A DNA stretch of 64,000 nt from Undaria pinnatifida. Lineage: Eukaryota > Sar > Phaeophyceae > Laminariales > Alariaceae. Both the position numbers and the translations under genes were made by a program. The notes below the pieces were generated by a model. It searched no databases. It saw only the letters and a list, made by a program, of their open reading frames with translations, and was not told where the DNA came from. The stretch spans positions 6,477,344 to 6,541,343 of the forward strand of contig JABAKD010000012.1 in the NCBI GenBank assembly GCA_012845835.1, written 5' to 3'. This document shows, in pieces, positions 48,601-51,245 of the stretch. Numbering within the stretch: position 1 is the stretch's first letter; each line of letters starts with the position of its first letter.

Positions 48601-51245
48601 TTGCGAAGCTAAGCCAAGTCGGAAACACCACTGTTTTTTATTGCGGCCGTTAAGATTGAAAAGCCTCTATTAATGTTGACAGCTGTGTGATCGATTGTTT
48701 GCGACGGACGGCGGCTCATGCATACTTTGAATTATACATGTAAAACAAAACCGGAAGGAAATACGTAGTACAACACGAACAGCACCCGTACTGCATGTAC
48801 TCCGGCTGCTCTCAAGGTCGACGGAACACGGCTCAAAATGGGCAGGAATCGGGCAGAATCATGCTTGTCGAAACCTGTCGGGAGACACATTATCTATCAT
48901 ACACTAATTCCAAGTGGTTTCACTCCAACAACTCACGTGCAGTTCTAAGGGGATTCACGTGAACGTTTACCTTGTTTTTCCAGAAATCGATCTCGACATC
49001 GGGAGTCGGGTGCATCCCCTGCTTCAGCTGGCTCTCGGGGTCCTGTTTTAAGACAGACTTGATCTGTTTCGTCCACGTGATGATAGCACCCTCCAGCAGC
49101 GATATTCGATTCTTCCCGCTGGACGCTCCCCCGATATCCATCGGGGGCATGGGCAGCCGCGTCTCCCCCTTAATCTGGCCGCAGAGGATTGTCGTGCTCG
49201 ACAAGAAGCCGTAAAACCTGTCCATGATTTCCCGCGTGGGCACTTCCCCCCACTTGGCCTGGTTCTGTGAGTTGGAGAGGATAGGCAAGAACACCTCGTG
49301 CGCTAGGAGTTCGAGGTGTTCGAACGGGGTGTTCCCGCCCATCTCCATGACCATTACTTCGCGAGCGATGCCGTCGGAAGTTACGGCCCCGCGGAGAACC
49401 TTCATGAACACTAGGTTTTTTCCCTTCGGCACCTTCTTTGGCATCACGGTCTCGCATCTCAGCGACTCTGGACAGAAGAGGAACGCCCTTTCCTCGACGT
49501 TGAGGAAATCGGTCAGCTTTTGCTCGTTGTCTTCTGTTTGGAAGGCTTTCGTGAATTTGGGGCCCTGCGGTTGTTGTTCGGCGTGGCAATGCCGTGATGA
49601 AATATTGTCGTGGTTATATCGTGGTCACAAAATGGTCACGCCGACGACGAACAATGCGAAGAATCAAGGAGAGGGAGGGGGAGGAATCGCACTTAGTATT
49701 GCTCGTACTCTGTACATGGTGCGTATTATGGTGCAAGCTGGGACAACAGTGATATCCAGCACGTGTTACGCTTGTTCGACGTGTCATTGTCGTGGTGACA
49801 CTATCGTGGTGACATAGTGGTCACATCGACGACGGACAATGCGAAGGGGAGCGACGTACTCGCACGTTAGTACTTCTCGTATACTGATGTGCATGAAGCT
49901 TCGGCTCGTTATCTCCCGCCTGGAGAGCTTTGGTGAACTCAGAACTCTAGAGTTGTTGTTCGACGTGATATTGTCGTGTTCACACGGTGGTGACATCGTG
50001 GTGACGCCGACGACATACACTGCGGAGGAACAAGGAAAAAGGAGAGGAGCACAATGACAATGTACTCGCACGGTAATAATACTCTTCATGAATCTTTTTG
50101 CTCCTTGTCTTGCTTCTGGACAGCTTTGGTGGACTTGGGGCCCTACTTTCGACGTGATACCGACGTGGCATTGTGGTCGTATTGTCGTGGTCACGCCGAC
50201 GACGGACAATGCGACGCGCCGAGGAACAAAGGCGGGAGCATAGCCTCGTATTTAGCATTGCTCGCACTCCGTAGTCTATGCGTGATGTCGTTCGTACTGT
50301 AGTCTATGTTCTATGTCCCCAGGTCGGTGTTGCAGTGTAACAAGGGGCATTCGTTCGACGTAATATACATGATGACATCGTGATGACATGGTGGTCACGC
50401 CGACGACCGCTAAGGCTAAGCAGAAAGGAGAAGGAAAGGGGGTCAAATACCCCTCGTTAATATTGCTCGTACTGCTGTGTATGGAGGTTTGCTCGTTGTC
50501 TTTCGTCTGGAAAGCCTTGGTGAACTCGGGGGTCCCTACGATTTTTCTAAATCACTTTGTCATGGTCAAACTGCGGTGTCATCATGATCACACGGACAAA
50601 GAGCAAGACAGAGCGGCAAGGAAGGGGGGAGCAAAATACTCGTAATTAACTTTGCTCGTACTATATGATACCAGGTACAGAGCAGAGTACGTGTTTTGGC
50701 GCAAAATAGGGGTGGGAATAGTGTTCACGCGCAGTGTTTACGAAAGAAATATGGCATCAGCCGCCGACGTAATGTTTATTCGACGCGACAGTGTCGTGAC
50801 CACGTCGTGGTGACATCGTCATCACACCGACGACAGACAAGGCGAAGCAGTAGACTAAGTAAGGAGGGAGCAAAATACTGCTCGTACTCTACCCGGTAAA
50901 AACGAGATGACAACAATATCCACGCACCACATGCGCACAGAACAATGTTGGTGCCCGTTTCCACATATGTCGTGCGATTTTGGCGTGCTGCATTCGCCAC
51001 AAGATACACTGACCACATATTACGGTCCACCCTATCTAATACTACAGCACCGTGCTGTGATCCGCGTATCTTGTGGCTTCCCGACAGCATGACAGCACCA
51101 CCTCAAGTTCAAAGAAGGCTGCAAGTTGTCGCAAATCGGCGTATGATTCTCATCTCACCACCATTTTCGGAAACGTCGCTTGCACACGGGCCGAAATATA
51201 TTCGACCCGGGGATCAGCGTGCATCGTGGCTTCTTCATCCCCCAT
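507..51245 (-). CDS. Axonemal dynein heavy chain, outer-arm type, 47 exons in window, 3' end missing
   Basis: Encodes the force-generating ATPase subunit of ciliary outer dynein arms, which slides doublet microtubules in the axoneme. Joining 47 exons gives 3,286 codons without a stop, and every junction keeps frame. Visible order: N-terminal tail (1-1180), linker (about 1180-1630), AAA1 with P-loop GPAGTGKT (1845-1852) and Walker B CFDEFN (about 1896), AAA2 with GPAGCGKST (2147), AAA3 with GTAGTGKT (2487), AAA4 with GVGGSGKQS (2833), stalk helix 1 (from about 3055), microtubule-binding tip and the start of stalk helix 2 (to 3286). Heavy chains of this class are about 4,400-4,600 residues, so AAA5, AAA6 and the C-terminal domain lie beyond the left edge. 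Tail and motor wording look like the beta/gamma group of outer-arm chains. I cannot settle which without an alignment. Introns average about 890 bp and are GT-AG except one GC-AG. Confidence 0.97.
1018..1118 (-). CDS. Dynein exon 46, microtubule-binding tip (residues 3196-3228)
   Basis: [18 protein letters not shown] to DQFKN plus AG. Acceptor GATCAG, donor AG|GTGAGC. The [14 protein letters not shown] segment belongs to the small globular tip that contacts the doublet B-tubule. Confidence 0.96.
1303..1508 (-). CDS. Dynein exon 45, stalk helix 1 to tip (residues 3127-3195)
   Basis: Split Glu, then [16 protein letters not shown] to PPAGVDK, 68 codons plus the split one. Contains [19 protein letters not shown], the start of the microtubule-binding tip. 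The donor must be AAG|GCGAGT, a GC-AG intron, to keep phase with exon 46. Confidence 0.96.
1678..1750 (-). repeat. Decayed copy of the exon 45 acceptor end
   Basis: Matches the exon 45 head and its polypyrimidine side (real site at 1508), with AG acceptor kept but a one-base deletion that shifts the frame of the copied codons ([13 protein letters not shown] region). Confidence 0.7.
1775..1935. repeat. Dispersed repeat, copy 1
   Basis: About 160 bp similar in the same orientation to 44905-45065, sharing CATGGCCGTAGTCGT, a cytosine-rich core and GTGAGGTGTTCGG. No terminal repeats or target duplication found. Confidence 0.65.
2719..2785 (-). CDS. Dynein exon 44, stalk helix 1 (residues 3105-3126)
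   Basis: [21 protein letters not shown] to GA plus one base, 22 codons. Acceptor TTTTTGCAG, donor G|GTGAGT. Two decayed copies of its acceptor end lie just upstream. Confidence 0.95.
2889..3145 (-). repeat. Two decayed tandem copies of the exon 44 acceptor end
   Basis: Period about 120-130 bp. The first copy reads VKQKKTAT after TTTGCAG. The second reads [10 protein letters not shown] after TTTCAG. Compare [10 protein letters not shown] in the real exon. Both run into stops or lose frame. Confidence 0.75.
3323..3538 (-). CDS. Dynein exon 43, base of stalk helix 1 (residues 3033-3104)
   Basis: [17 protein letters not shown] to THTMVK, 72 codons, acceptor ACAAAAAG and donor [27 protein letters not shown] leads into heptad-rich coiled coil, the ascending stalk helix. 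Confidence 0.97.
3999..4177 (-). CDS. Dynein exon 42, AAA4 end (residues 2973-3032)
   Basis: Split Arg, then [19 protein letters not shown] to HLSVTK. Acceptor CTCGTAG, donor [26 protein letters not shown] is near-invariant in axonemal heavy chains. Confidence 0.98.
4513..4627. repeat. Roughly 55-60-bp tandem duplication in intron 40
   Basis: Two imperfect units sharing CACCCCTCT and AGGAATC-CGCCT-AT-AGAC. Contains no exon sequence. Confidence 0.5.
4674..4833 (-). CDS. Dynein exon 41, AAA4 (residues 2920-2972)
   Basis: [18 protein letters not shown] to GDIFRI plus one base, donor [20 protein letters not shown] is the AAA4 sensor motif. Its upstream tract contains a short ACAGC repeat near the branch region. 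Confidence 0.97.
5090..5240. repeat. Dispersed repeat with hairpin, copy at 5.1 kb
   Basis: Core GGTTGGTCGGGTTGCGCGAA, then a GAGCTCC...GGAGCTC hairpin followed by AGAAAATTCTTAGAATCTGC. Closely similar to 29351-29510. Confidence 0.75.
5651..5840. mobile_element. MITE of the GGGTCCCCC family, copy 1
   Basis: Left end GGTCTCCCGATGAGGCGGT and right end complementary to GGGTCCCCCGGTAAGGC, with the internal block AATCGCTTGGC-CGAC shared with 13955-14222. Lies in dynein intron 40. Confidence 0.65.
6056..6220 (-). CDS. Dynein exon 40, AAA4 (residues 2865-2919)
   Basis: [17 protein letters not shown] to DLFPK, 55 codons, donor [25 protein letters not shown] is the AAA4 Walker B region. Confidence 0.97.
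6941..7096 (-). CDS. Dynein exon 39, AAA4 P-loop (residues 2813-2864)
   Basis: [18 protein letters not shown] to SVTSKFK, 52 codons, acceptor GCTGCAG and donor AAG|GTATGA. Contains the AAA4 Walker [16 protein letters not shown]. Its acceptor and first ten codons have a decayed copy 75 bp upstream. Confidence 0.98.
7139..7180 (-). repeat. Decayed copy of the exon 39 acceptor end
   Basis: Acceptor GCTGTAG followed by [10 protein letters not shown], against [10 protein letters not shown] in the real exon 75 bp away. Spacing and order are kept. Confidence 0.75.
8195..8368 (-). CDS. Dynein exon 38, AAA4 start (residues 2755-2812)
   Basis: [17 protein letters not shown] to LVLFDQAM, 58 codons, acceptor CATTAG and donor [26 protein letters not shown] directly precedes the AAA4 P-loop exon in the family. 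Confidence 0.96.
8475..8518. repeat. Short dispersed element S next to exon 37 donor, inverted
   Basis: GCACTCCCGTGCTGGGGACA AAATACTTGGAATTAGACTG, 42 bp from the donor. Confidence 0.55.
8560..8718 (-). CDS. Dynein exon 37, AAA3-AAA4 linker (residues 2702-2754)
   Basis: [19 protein letters not shown] to YLTEFQ, 53 codons, acceptor TCCGCAG and donor [24 protein letters not shown] is the expected helix before AAA4. Confidence 0.96.
9080..9290. mobile_element. MITE of the CAGTAGAGATCCC family, degraded copy
   Basis: Starts CAGTAGTGATCCCTCTGTAG and contains several GCCGGCACTAT-type palindromic blocks. The right end is unclear. Confidence 0.5.
9599..9688 (-). CDS. Dynein exon 36, AAA3 end (residues 2672-2701)
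   Basis: [17 protein letters not shown] to FQGLCQ, 30 codons, acceptor ACACAG and donor CAG|GTGCGA. [18 protein letters not shown] is conserved. Confidence 0.97.
10779..11006 (-). CDS. Dynein exon 35, AAA3 sensor (residues 2596-2671)
   Basis: [17 protein letters not shown] to GIHSM, 76 codons, acceptor CCACAG and donor [28 protein letters not shown] is the conserved AAA3 sensor stretch. Confidence 0.98.
11715..11982. repeat. (CCCAA)n pentanucleotide array, about 53 units
   Basis: Near-perfect CCCAA repeat in dynein intron 34. On the transcribed-sense strand it reads GGGTT, so the intron RNA carries a long run of G-triplets that could fold into quadruplexes. Long open frames here in every phase are an artefact of the repeat. 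Confidence 0.98.
12219..12416 (-). CDS. Dynein exon 34, AAA3 Walker B (residues 2530-2595)
   Basis: [17 protein letters not shown] to LGFRKE, 66 codons, acceptor TAACAG and donor [28 protein letters not shown] is the AAA3 Walker B region. The exon sits between two long pentanucleotide arrays. Confidence 0.97.
12741..13030. repeat. (ACACT)n pentanucleotide array, 58 units
   Basis: Uninterrupted ACACT repeat in dynein intron 33, about 325 bp from exon 34. No imperfection seen, which points to recent expansion. Confidence 0.98.
13594..13672 (-). CDS. Dynein exon 33, AAA3 (residues 2503-2529)
   Basis: Split Ser, then [18 protein letters not shown] to AALQQ. Acceptor CCGGCAG, donor CAG|GTAAAC. 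Holds DKDADG, which looks like the first half of an EF-hand loop. Confidence 0.95.
13955..14222. mobile_element. MITE of the GGGTCCCCC family, copy 2, with internal 18-bp repeat
   Basis: 268 bp. Left inverted repeat GGGTCCCCCAATAAGGCGGT, right end the complement of GGAATCCCCCAGTAAGCGGT, flanked by TA on both sides, as for Tc1/mariner-like insertions. Inside are about eight units of an 18-bp repeat, GGCGGTATCCCGATATAA. Confidence 0.75.
14819..15012 (-). CDS. Dynein exon 32, AAA3 P-loop (residues 2439-2502)
   Basis: [15 protein letters not shown] to VKEFLR plus AG. Contains the AAA3 Walker [16 protein letters not shown]. Acceptor TCTCAAG, donor AG|GTACAG. AAA3 binds nucleotide and gates AAA1 in dyneins. 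Confidence 0.97.
15903..16020 (-). CDS. Dynein exon 31, start of AAA3 (residues 2399-2438)
   Basis: Split Arg, then [16 protein letters not shown] to DWGTK. Acceptor TTGAGCAG, donor AAG|GTGCGT. It lies 162 bp downstream (transcript sense) of an intronic hAT-type element. Confidence 0.95.
16200..16660. repeat. 41-bp minisatellite, type A, first array
   Basis: Degenerate units of the form TACAGAACTTACAGAAGTTC plus CGGGTACGGGTATGAAAGTCT. Open frames on both strands come from the period and are not genes. Confidence 0.85.
17330..17880. repeat. 41-bp minisatellite, type A, second array
   Basis: Same unit as 16200-16660. Contains a near-identical higher-order duplication of about 156 bp (17462 and 17617 onward), hence recent. 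Confidence 0.85.
18835..19040. repeat. Local duplication beside the exon 30 donor
   Basis: About 40 bp, GTCAGCGTAAAATGAG..GTGGA, at 18839 and again near 19001, just inside intron 30. The exon itself is not copied. Confidence 0.5.
19046..19197 (-). CDS. Dynein exon 30, AAA2-AAA3 junction (residues 2349-2398)
   Basis: [17 protein letters not shown] to KSDDYR plus AG of a split Arg codon, donor [22 protein letters not shown] is the conserved helix ending AAA2. Confidence 0.97.
19625..19870. repeat. GACCC-rich tandem repeat
   Basis: Two near-identical 69-bp units (GGATCGGGTCAGGATGACCC and following GTGAGAGTTTTGCAACCT) plus degenerate GACCCGACCCG blocks in intron 29. Confidence 0.85.
20070..20102. 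repeat. (CCTATAT)n short tandem repeat
   Basis: About four 7-8-bp CCTATAT units in intron 29. Confidence 0.7.
20160..20275. repeat. Dispersed repeat with hairpin, inverted copy
   Basis: Reverse orientation of the 5.1-kb repeat: GAGCTCCTAACACGGGGAGCTC followed by GAAGGCATTCGTTTGCGCAA. Confidence 0.6.
20451..20611 (-). CDS. Dynein exon 29 (residues 2295-2348)
   Basis: Split Asp, then [15 protein letters not shown] to TPLRVLNK. Acceptor GCGTAG, donor AAG|GTGCGC. GWKPFVxSW matches the region following AAA2. Confidence 0.96.
20730..20825. repeat. 43-bp tandem duplication in intron 28
   Basis: CCAATATTTAGCAGGGGATA followed by GTTGGT and TTCGTTAG occurs twice back to back. Confidence 0.8.
21002..21134 (-). 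CDS. Dynein exon 28, AAA2 (residues 2251-2294)
   Basis: [16 protein letters not shown] to FINET plus one base, donor [20 protein letters not shown] is the conserved AAA2 sensor stretch. The exon head is echoed once upstream. Confidence 0.98.
21178..21240 (-). repeat. Decayed copy of the exon 28 acceptor end
   Basis: Reads [10 protein letters not shown] against [10 protein letters not shown] in the real exon 28, 71 bp away. The acceptor AG has become GG, so this copy cannot be spliced at that point. Confidence 0.75.
21736..21834 (-). CDS. Dynein exon 27, AAA2 Walker B (residues 2218-2250)
   Basis: [19 protein letters not shown] to VMDDNK, 33 codons, donor [27 protein letters not shown] is the near-invariant AAA2 Walker B region. 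Confidence 0.98.
22180..22365. repeat. About 115-bp tandem duplication in intron 26
   Basis: Two units sharing TTACAGCCACC.CAATA.ATGCA and GTGAAATGCG..AGC.AGAGCG.AACACG. Confidence 0.6.
22389..22428. repeat. Short dispersed element S next to exon 26 donor
   Basis: CACACTACTGTAAATCCAAG TAGTTTGTCCC, within 10-50 bp of the donor at 22436. Confidence 0.55.
22436..22533 (-). CDS. Dynein exon 26, AAA2 (residues 2185-2217)
   Basis: Split Gly, then [16 protein letters not shown] to MSKNFSDQ. Acceptor GACTCAG, donor CAG|GTGAAA. ELYGY is the AAA2 motif after NPKAVT. Confidence 0.96.
22795..22873 (-). CDS. Dynein exon 25, AAA2 (residues 2159-2184)
   Basis: [16 protein letters not shown] to NPKAVT plus one base. 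Acceptor CTGCAG, donor G|GTGGGA. Conserved AAA2 stretch after the P-loop ending in NPKAV. Confidence 0.95.
23206..24798 (-). CDS. Dynein exon 24, AAA1 and AAA2 P-loop (residues 1628-2158)
   Basis: The longest exon, 531 codons, [14 protein letters not shown] to GCGKSTIWK. Encodes the main ATPase site: Walker [14 protein letters not shown], Walker [10 protein letters not shown], sensor region [20 protein letters not shown], and the AAA2 Walker [10 protein letters not shown] at its 3' end. Between Walker B and the sensor there is an insert of about 20 extra residues ([20 protein letters not shown]) compared with other axonemal heavy chains I recall. Donor AAG|GTATTT. Confidence 0.99.
25445..25580. 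repeat. TTA/TTG trinucleotide-rich tract
   Basis: Imperfect TTATTATTG-type repeat in intron 23. The asparagine-rich frame on the minus strand is a by-product. Confidence 0.8.
25575..25795. repeat. 112-bp tandem duplication in intron 23
   Basis: Two close copies containing TAGCGTTCGATAATGTGCAG and CGTCCGTGTCGATCACCAAA. Confidence 0.85.
25880..25932. repeat. Short dispersed element S next to exon 23 donor
   Basis: TAGTCCCCAAAAAACGCGGG TGCAATTCT, 43 bp beyond the donor at 25975. Member of a family of at least 12 copies in the window. Confidence 0.6.
25975..26148 (-). CDS. Dynein exon 23, end of linker (residues 1570-1627)
   Basis: [19 protein letters not shown] to TINEM, 58 codons, acceptor TTGGCAG and donor ATG|GTGAGC. 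[22 protein letters not shown] is the conserved linker end that docks on the AAA ring. Confidence 0.97.
26692..26905. repeat. Cluster of three S elements in intron 22
   Basis: Copies at about 26692-26745, 26808-26850 and 26876-26905, with CACACTAATCCCAAGTA, TCCCCAAAAACGTGCGTGCA and CTAATTCCAAGTAGTTTGCG. Confidence 0.6.
27087..27127. repeat. Short dispersed element S next to exon 22 donor
   Basis: ACGTTTGTCCTCAAAAGCGT GGGTGCAGGTCTTAG, ending 21 bp from the donor. Confidence 0.6.
27148..27329 (-). CDS. Dynein exon 22 (residues 1509-1569)
   Basis: Split Asp, then [15 protein letters not shown] to LDMKKK. Acceptor GTTGCAG, donor AAG|GTAGGG. Linker segment ending in the [13 protein letters not shown] helix. 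Confidence 0.96.
27597..28578 (-). CDS. Dynein exon 21, start of linker (residues 1182-1508)
   Basis: [18 protein letters not shown] to RSQLPD plus one base, 327 codons in a single exon. Contains [29 protein letters not shown] and [19 protein letters not shown], the signature blocks of the linker that swings during the power stroke. Phase-1 donor G|GTGAGT. Confidence 0.98.
28800..28910. repeat. Dispersed repeat, inverted partial copy
   Basis: Reverse orientation. Keeps TTCGAAAGCATTCGCCTGCG and CTGGTCCTAAAAA but not the GAGCTC hairpin. Confidence 0.55.
29351..29510. repeat. Dispersed repeat with hairpin, copy at 29.4 kb
   Basis: Same orientation and nearly the same sequence as 5090-5240, including the hairpin and the following AATTCTTAGAAT. 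Confidence 0.75.
29913..30083. mobile_element. MITE of the CAGTAGAGATCCC family
   Basis: About 171 bp. Left CAGTAGTGATCCCTCTATAG TGCCGG, right the complement of CAGTGGAGGTCGGTCTCTCT ATAGTGCCGG. The CAGT start and flanking TA on one side suggest a pogo/Tc1-type source, but this is inferred from the ends only. Confidence 0.65.
30342..30434 (-). CDS. Dynein exon 20 (residues 1151-1181)
   Basis: [16 protein letters not shown] to LPMQMAE, 31 codons, acceptor TTCGCAG and donor GAG|GTAAGG. Matches the conserved EEAPxxWxxLxKK segment. Confidence 0.94.
31038..31178 (-). CDS. Dynein exon 19 (residues 1104-1150)
   Basis: [19 protein letters not shown] to AEKDVQ, 47 codons, acceptor GGCCAG and donor CAG|GTGCGT. 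The [20 protein letters not shown] motif marks the region just before the linker. Confidence 0.95.
31215..31440. repeat. About 187-bp spaced duplication in intron 18
   Basis: GGCAACAAAAGTGCCCAAGC plus GGCTCTCACAG at 31217 recurs diverged near 31397. A related block (CTTCTGGCGGTAGATCGCAG) recurs near 31760. Confidence 0.5.
31815..31880. repeat. Fragment of the CAGTAGAGATCCC MITE family
   Basis: Only ATTCCTCTATAGTGCGGT and a second GTAAAGTGCGGT remain. Confidence 0.35.
31934..32060. repeat. Dispersed repeat with hairpin, diverged copy
   Basis: Shares TTGGTCGGATTGCGTGAACGA and GAGCTGTTCGCGTTAGGAGCTGAGAAA with the 5.1 and 29.4 kb copies. Confidence 0.6.
32235..32336 (-). CDS. Dynein exon 18 (residues 1070-1103)
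   Basis: [17 protein letters not shown] to KANLMK, 34 codons, acceptor ACCCAG and donor AAG|GTGTGT. Placed by frame, splice sites and fit between exons 17 and 19. Confidence 0.9.
33007..33118 (-). CDS. Dynein exon 17 (residues 1032-1069)
   Basis: Split Ser, then [18 protein letters not shown] to EHLQSTL. Acceptor CGCGCAG, donor CTG|GTGGGT. The DVGWLR and W-KW blocks are conserved tail motifs. Confidence 0.94.
33633..33770 (-). CDS. Dynein exon 16 (residues 986-1031)
   Basis: Completes the split Met, then [15 protein letters not shown] to AAKKLV plus AG of a split Ser codon. Acceptor CCACAG, donor AG|GTGATG. A roughly 130-bp tandem repeat fills the intron in front of it. Confidence 0.94.
33771..34190. 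repeat. About 130-bp degenerate tandem repeat in intron 15
   Basis: Three to four units sharing GGTAACAGGAGCAC, GAATAGACGCGCAT and a GGTTTGC block, directly upstream of the exon 16 acceptor. No exon sequence is copied. Confidence 0.7.
34893..35014 (-). CDS. Dynein exon 15 (residues 946-985)
   Basis: [16 protein letters not shown] to SYLWLTD plus two bases of a split Met codon, donor AT|GTGAGG. The phase-2 donor was chosen because the next exon supplies the third base and continues NAFFQDF. Reading on past the donor meets TGA at once. Confidence 0.93.
35321..35375. repeat. Short dispersed element S next to exon 14 donor, inverted
   Basis: AGAACTGCACCCAAGTGTTT TGACCCAAACAACTTG, 31 bp from the donor. 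Confidence 0.55.
35406..35531 (-). CDS. Dynein exon 14 (residues 904-945)
   Basis: [14 protein letters not shown] to YIREMQ, 42 codons, acceptor GTGTAG and donor CAG|GTATTG. Contains [18 protein letters not shown]. The first six residues are less conserved, so the acceptor is slightly less certain than the donor. Confidence 0.92.
36064..36156 (-). CDS. Dynein exon 13 (residues 873-903)
   Basis: [17 protein letters not shown] to FQPQ, 31 codons, donor CAG|GTGAGT. The [17 protein letters not shown] block is conserved. It follows an intron with a roughly 50-bp imperfect repeat array. Confidence 0.94.
36200..36620. repeat. About 45-60-bp imperfect repeat in intron 12
   Basis: Eight or so units of CATTGAGGCCTCACGACATA and following CCAAC/CCAGT spacer, upstream of exon 13. 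Units differ too much and lack regular spacers, so it is not CRISPR-like. Confidence 0.75.
37031..37183 (-). CDS. Dynein exon 12 (residues 822-872)
   Basis: [14 protein letters not shown] to SLEYLLDQ, 51 codons, acceptor CTTTGCAG and donor CAG|GTGCGT. It joins exon 11 as EGGK-EIHNMLK, the conserved arrangement. Confidence 0.96.
37741..38035 (-). repeat. Decayed tandem copies of the exon 11 donor end
   Basis: A copy at about 37890-37975 ends LVKVGGK before AAG|GTAAGG and keeps the intron start (CTGCTGAAACCGGCTTTGCG). A second, poorer copy lies near 37741-37800. Unit about 185 bp. Confidence 0.7.
38062..38247 (-). CDS. Dynein exon 11 (residues 760-821)
   Basis: [15 protein letters not shown] to EIKEGGK, 62 codons, acceptor CAACAG and donor AAG|GTGAGA. 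The [17 protein letters not shown] segment fits the tail. Its donor end is duplicated in the following intron. Confidence 0.95.
39043..39489 (-). CDS. Dynein exon 10 (residues 611-759)
   Basis: [15 protein letters not shown] to FIEESMEQ, 149 codons, donor CAG|GTGCGA. Contains [20 protein letters not shown], a hallmark of the N-terminal tail of axonemal heavy chains. Confidence 0.98.
40417..40656 (-). CDS. Dynein exon 9 (residues 531-610)
   Basis: [19 protein letters not shown] to EEAKEVAK, 80 codons, donor AAG|GTATGC. Contains the [20 protein letters not shown] motif of the tail. Confidence 0.97.
40797..40915. repeat. Two S elements in intron 8
   Basis: CAAGTAGTTTGTCCTCGAGA GCGTGGGTGCAGTTCTA followed by a weaker copy with CACACTAACCCCAAGTGCTT. 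Confidence 0.6.
40920..41075 (-). repeat. Decayed tandem copy of the exon 8 donor end
   Basis: Reads [21 protein letters not shown] then TAG where the real exon has [20 protein letters not shown] and CAG. The following intron bases (GTATG) are copied too. Unit about 170 bp. Confidence 0.85.
41149..41307 (-). CDS. Dynein exon 8 (residues 478-530)
   Basis: [19 protein letters not shown] to ERPIIQ, 53 codons, donor CAG|GTATGC. Contains [18 protein letters not shown], a strongly conserved tail motif. A broken copy of its last part lies about 170 bp further along the intron. Confidence 0.97.
41954..42031 (-). CDS. Dynein exon 7 (residues 452-477)
   Basis: [14 protein letters not shown] to DVAAKQ, only 26 codons, acceptor TTTGCTCAG and donor CAG|GTGGGT. 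Supported by frame continuity and the next exon beginning FDDDFYEFR. Confidence 0.92.
42083..42127. repeat. S element upstream of exon 7, inverted
   Basis: AGAACTGCACCCATGTTTTG GGGACGAATCACGTAGAATT. Confidence 0.55.
42150..42900 (-). repeat. Three to five decayed tandem copies of the exon 6 donor end
   Basis: Unit about 130-150 bp with TTTACCGCACAAAATCGTTA blocks. Copies of the exon tail and donor, CAG|GTACGAACACCGTACGGG and CAG|GTACGGAGACCATGCACG, face the real CAG|GTACGAATATCATGC. Confidence 0.8.
42920..43069 (-). CDS. Dynein exon 6 (residues 402-451)
   Basis: [18 protein letters not shown] to TASVKQ, 50 codons, acceptor CTCCCAG and donor CAG|GTACGA. Both ends of this exon are echoed by decayed tandem copies in the flanking introns. 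Confidence 0.95.
43080..43670 (-). repeat. Two or three decayed tandem copies of the exon 6 acceptor side
   Basis: Unit about 190-240 bp with GTAGTGAGCGAATG and CAGTCCATGAAACGC blocks. The first bases of exon 6 (AACAACGCG) recur at the unit edge near 43265. Confidence 0.7.
43930..44223 (-). CDS. Dynein exon 5 (residues 304-401)
   Basis: [17 protein letters not shown] to NPWRIQ, 98 codons, acceptor CACGCAG and donor CAG|GTAGGT. Contains the [18 protein letters not shown] tail block, well conserved in outer-arm chains. Confidence 0.96.
44762..44869 (-). CDS. Dynein exon 4 (residues 268-303)
   Basis: [15 protein letters not shown] to FPKLLE, 36 codons, donor GAG|GTACAA. Carries the conserved ANDNxKYLxTLEDWF tail motif. 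It follows a 3.0-kb intron. Confidence 0.95.
44905..45065. repeat. Dispersed repeat, copy 2
   Basis: Second copy of the 1775-1935 repeat, located in dynein intron 3. The two are roughly three-quarters identical by eye. Confidence 0.65.
46850..46915. repeat. CACTTTGCAT short tandem repeat
   Basis: Six to seven 10-11-bp CACTTTGCAT/CACTTGGCAT units in intron 3. Confidence 0.8.
47055..47110. repeat. Fragment with TTTAGTGCGGT pairs
   Basis: CCCTTTAGTGCGGTCTCTCC and CCGTTTAGTGCGGT, possibly a remnant of the CAGTAGAGATCCC family. Confidence 0.3.
47406..47440. repeat. (AAAAC)n microsatellite
   Basis: Seven ACAAA-type units in intron 3. Confidence 0.85.
47886..48005 (-). CDS. Dynein exon 3 (residues 228-267)
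   Basis: [12 protein letters not shown] to FARLCKE, 40 codons, acceptor TTTTTTTTTCTAG and donor GAG|GTAACT. It joins exon 2 as [13 protein letters not shown], the conserved tail sequence. A longer reading frame overlapping it on the same strand is a shadow. Confidence 0.93.
48533..48557. repeat. Interstitial (CCCTAA)n tract
   Basis: Nearly four CCCTAA units in dynein intron 2, identical to the TTAGGG-type telomere repeat in reverse. Confidence 0.85.
48900..48943. repeat. Short dispersed element S next to exon 2 donor
   Basis: ACACTAATTCCAAGTGGTTT CACTCCAAC and ACGTGCAGTTCTAAGGGG, 28 bp from the donor. Confidence 0.55.
48971..49564 (-). CDS. Dynein exon 2, N-terminal tail (residues 30-227)
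   Basis: Starts [12 protein letters not shown] after acceptor CGCAG and ends DFWKNK before donor GTAAAC, 198 codons. Contains the tail motifs [19 protein letters not shown] and [14 protein letters not shown], typical of the dynein heavy chain N-terminal region 1 that mediates chain-chain contacts. Its acceptor end is echoed several times in the preceding intron. Confidence 0.95.
49578..50890 (-). repeat. About seven-unit tandem array carrying the exon 2 acceptor end
   Basis: Marker TTCGACGTG recurs near 49577, 49775, 49959, 50148, 50354, about 50545 and 50779, a period of 180-230 bp. Copies of the exon head are readable: [16 protein letters not shown] near 49946, [17 protein letters not shown] at 50142, and [14 protein letters not shown] near 50528. 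Each has a nearby AG. The rest of each unit is GAC/GTC-rich. Confidence 0.85.
51159..51245 (-). CDS. Dynein exon 1, initiator exon (residues 1-29)
   Basis: Begins [17 protein letters not shown]. The start was chosen because this short N-terminal helix motif ([11 protein letters not shown]) matches how outer-arm heavy chains begin and the next exon continues it in frame. The donor is placed at ATG GTG|GTGAGA. The earlier GTGGTG would remove one valine. A second in-frame ATG lies at codon 8. Confidence 0.8.

Noticed and set aside
48920-49447. Gene start at the GTG/ATG pair near 49447
   Set aside because: The frame is open further upstream to the acceptor at 49565 with conserved tail sequence, and exon 1 with its own ATG lies at 51245.
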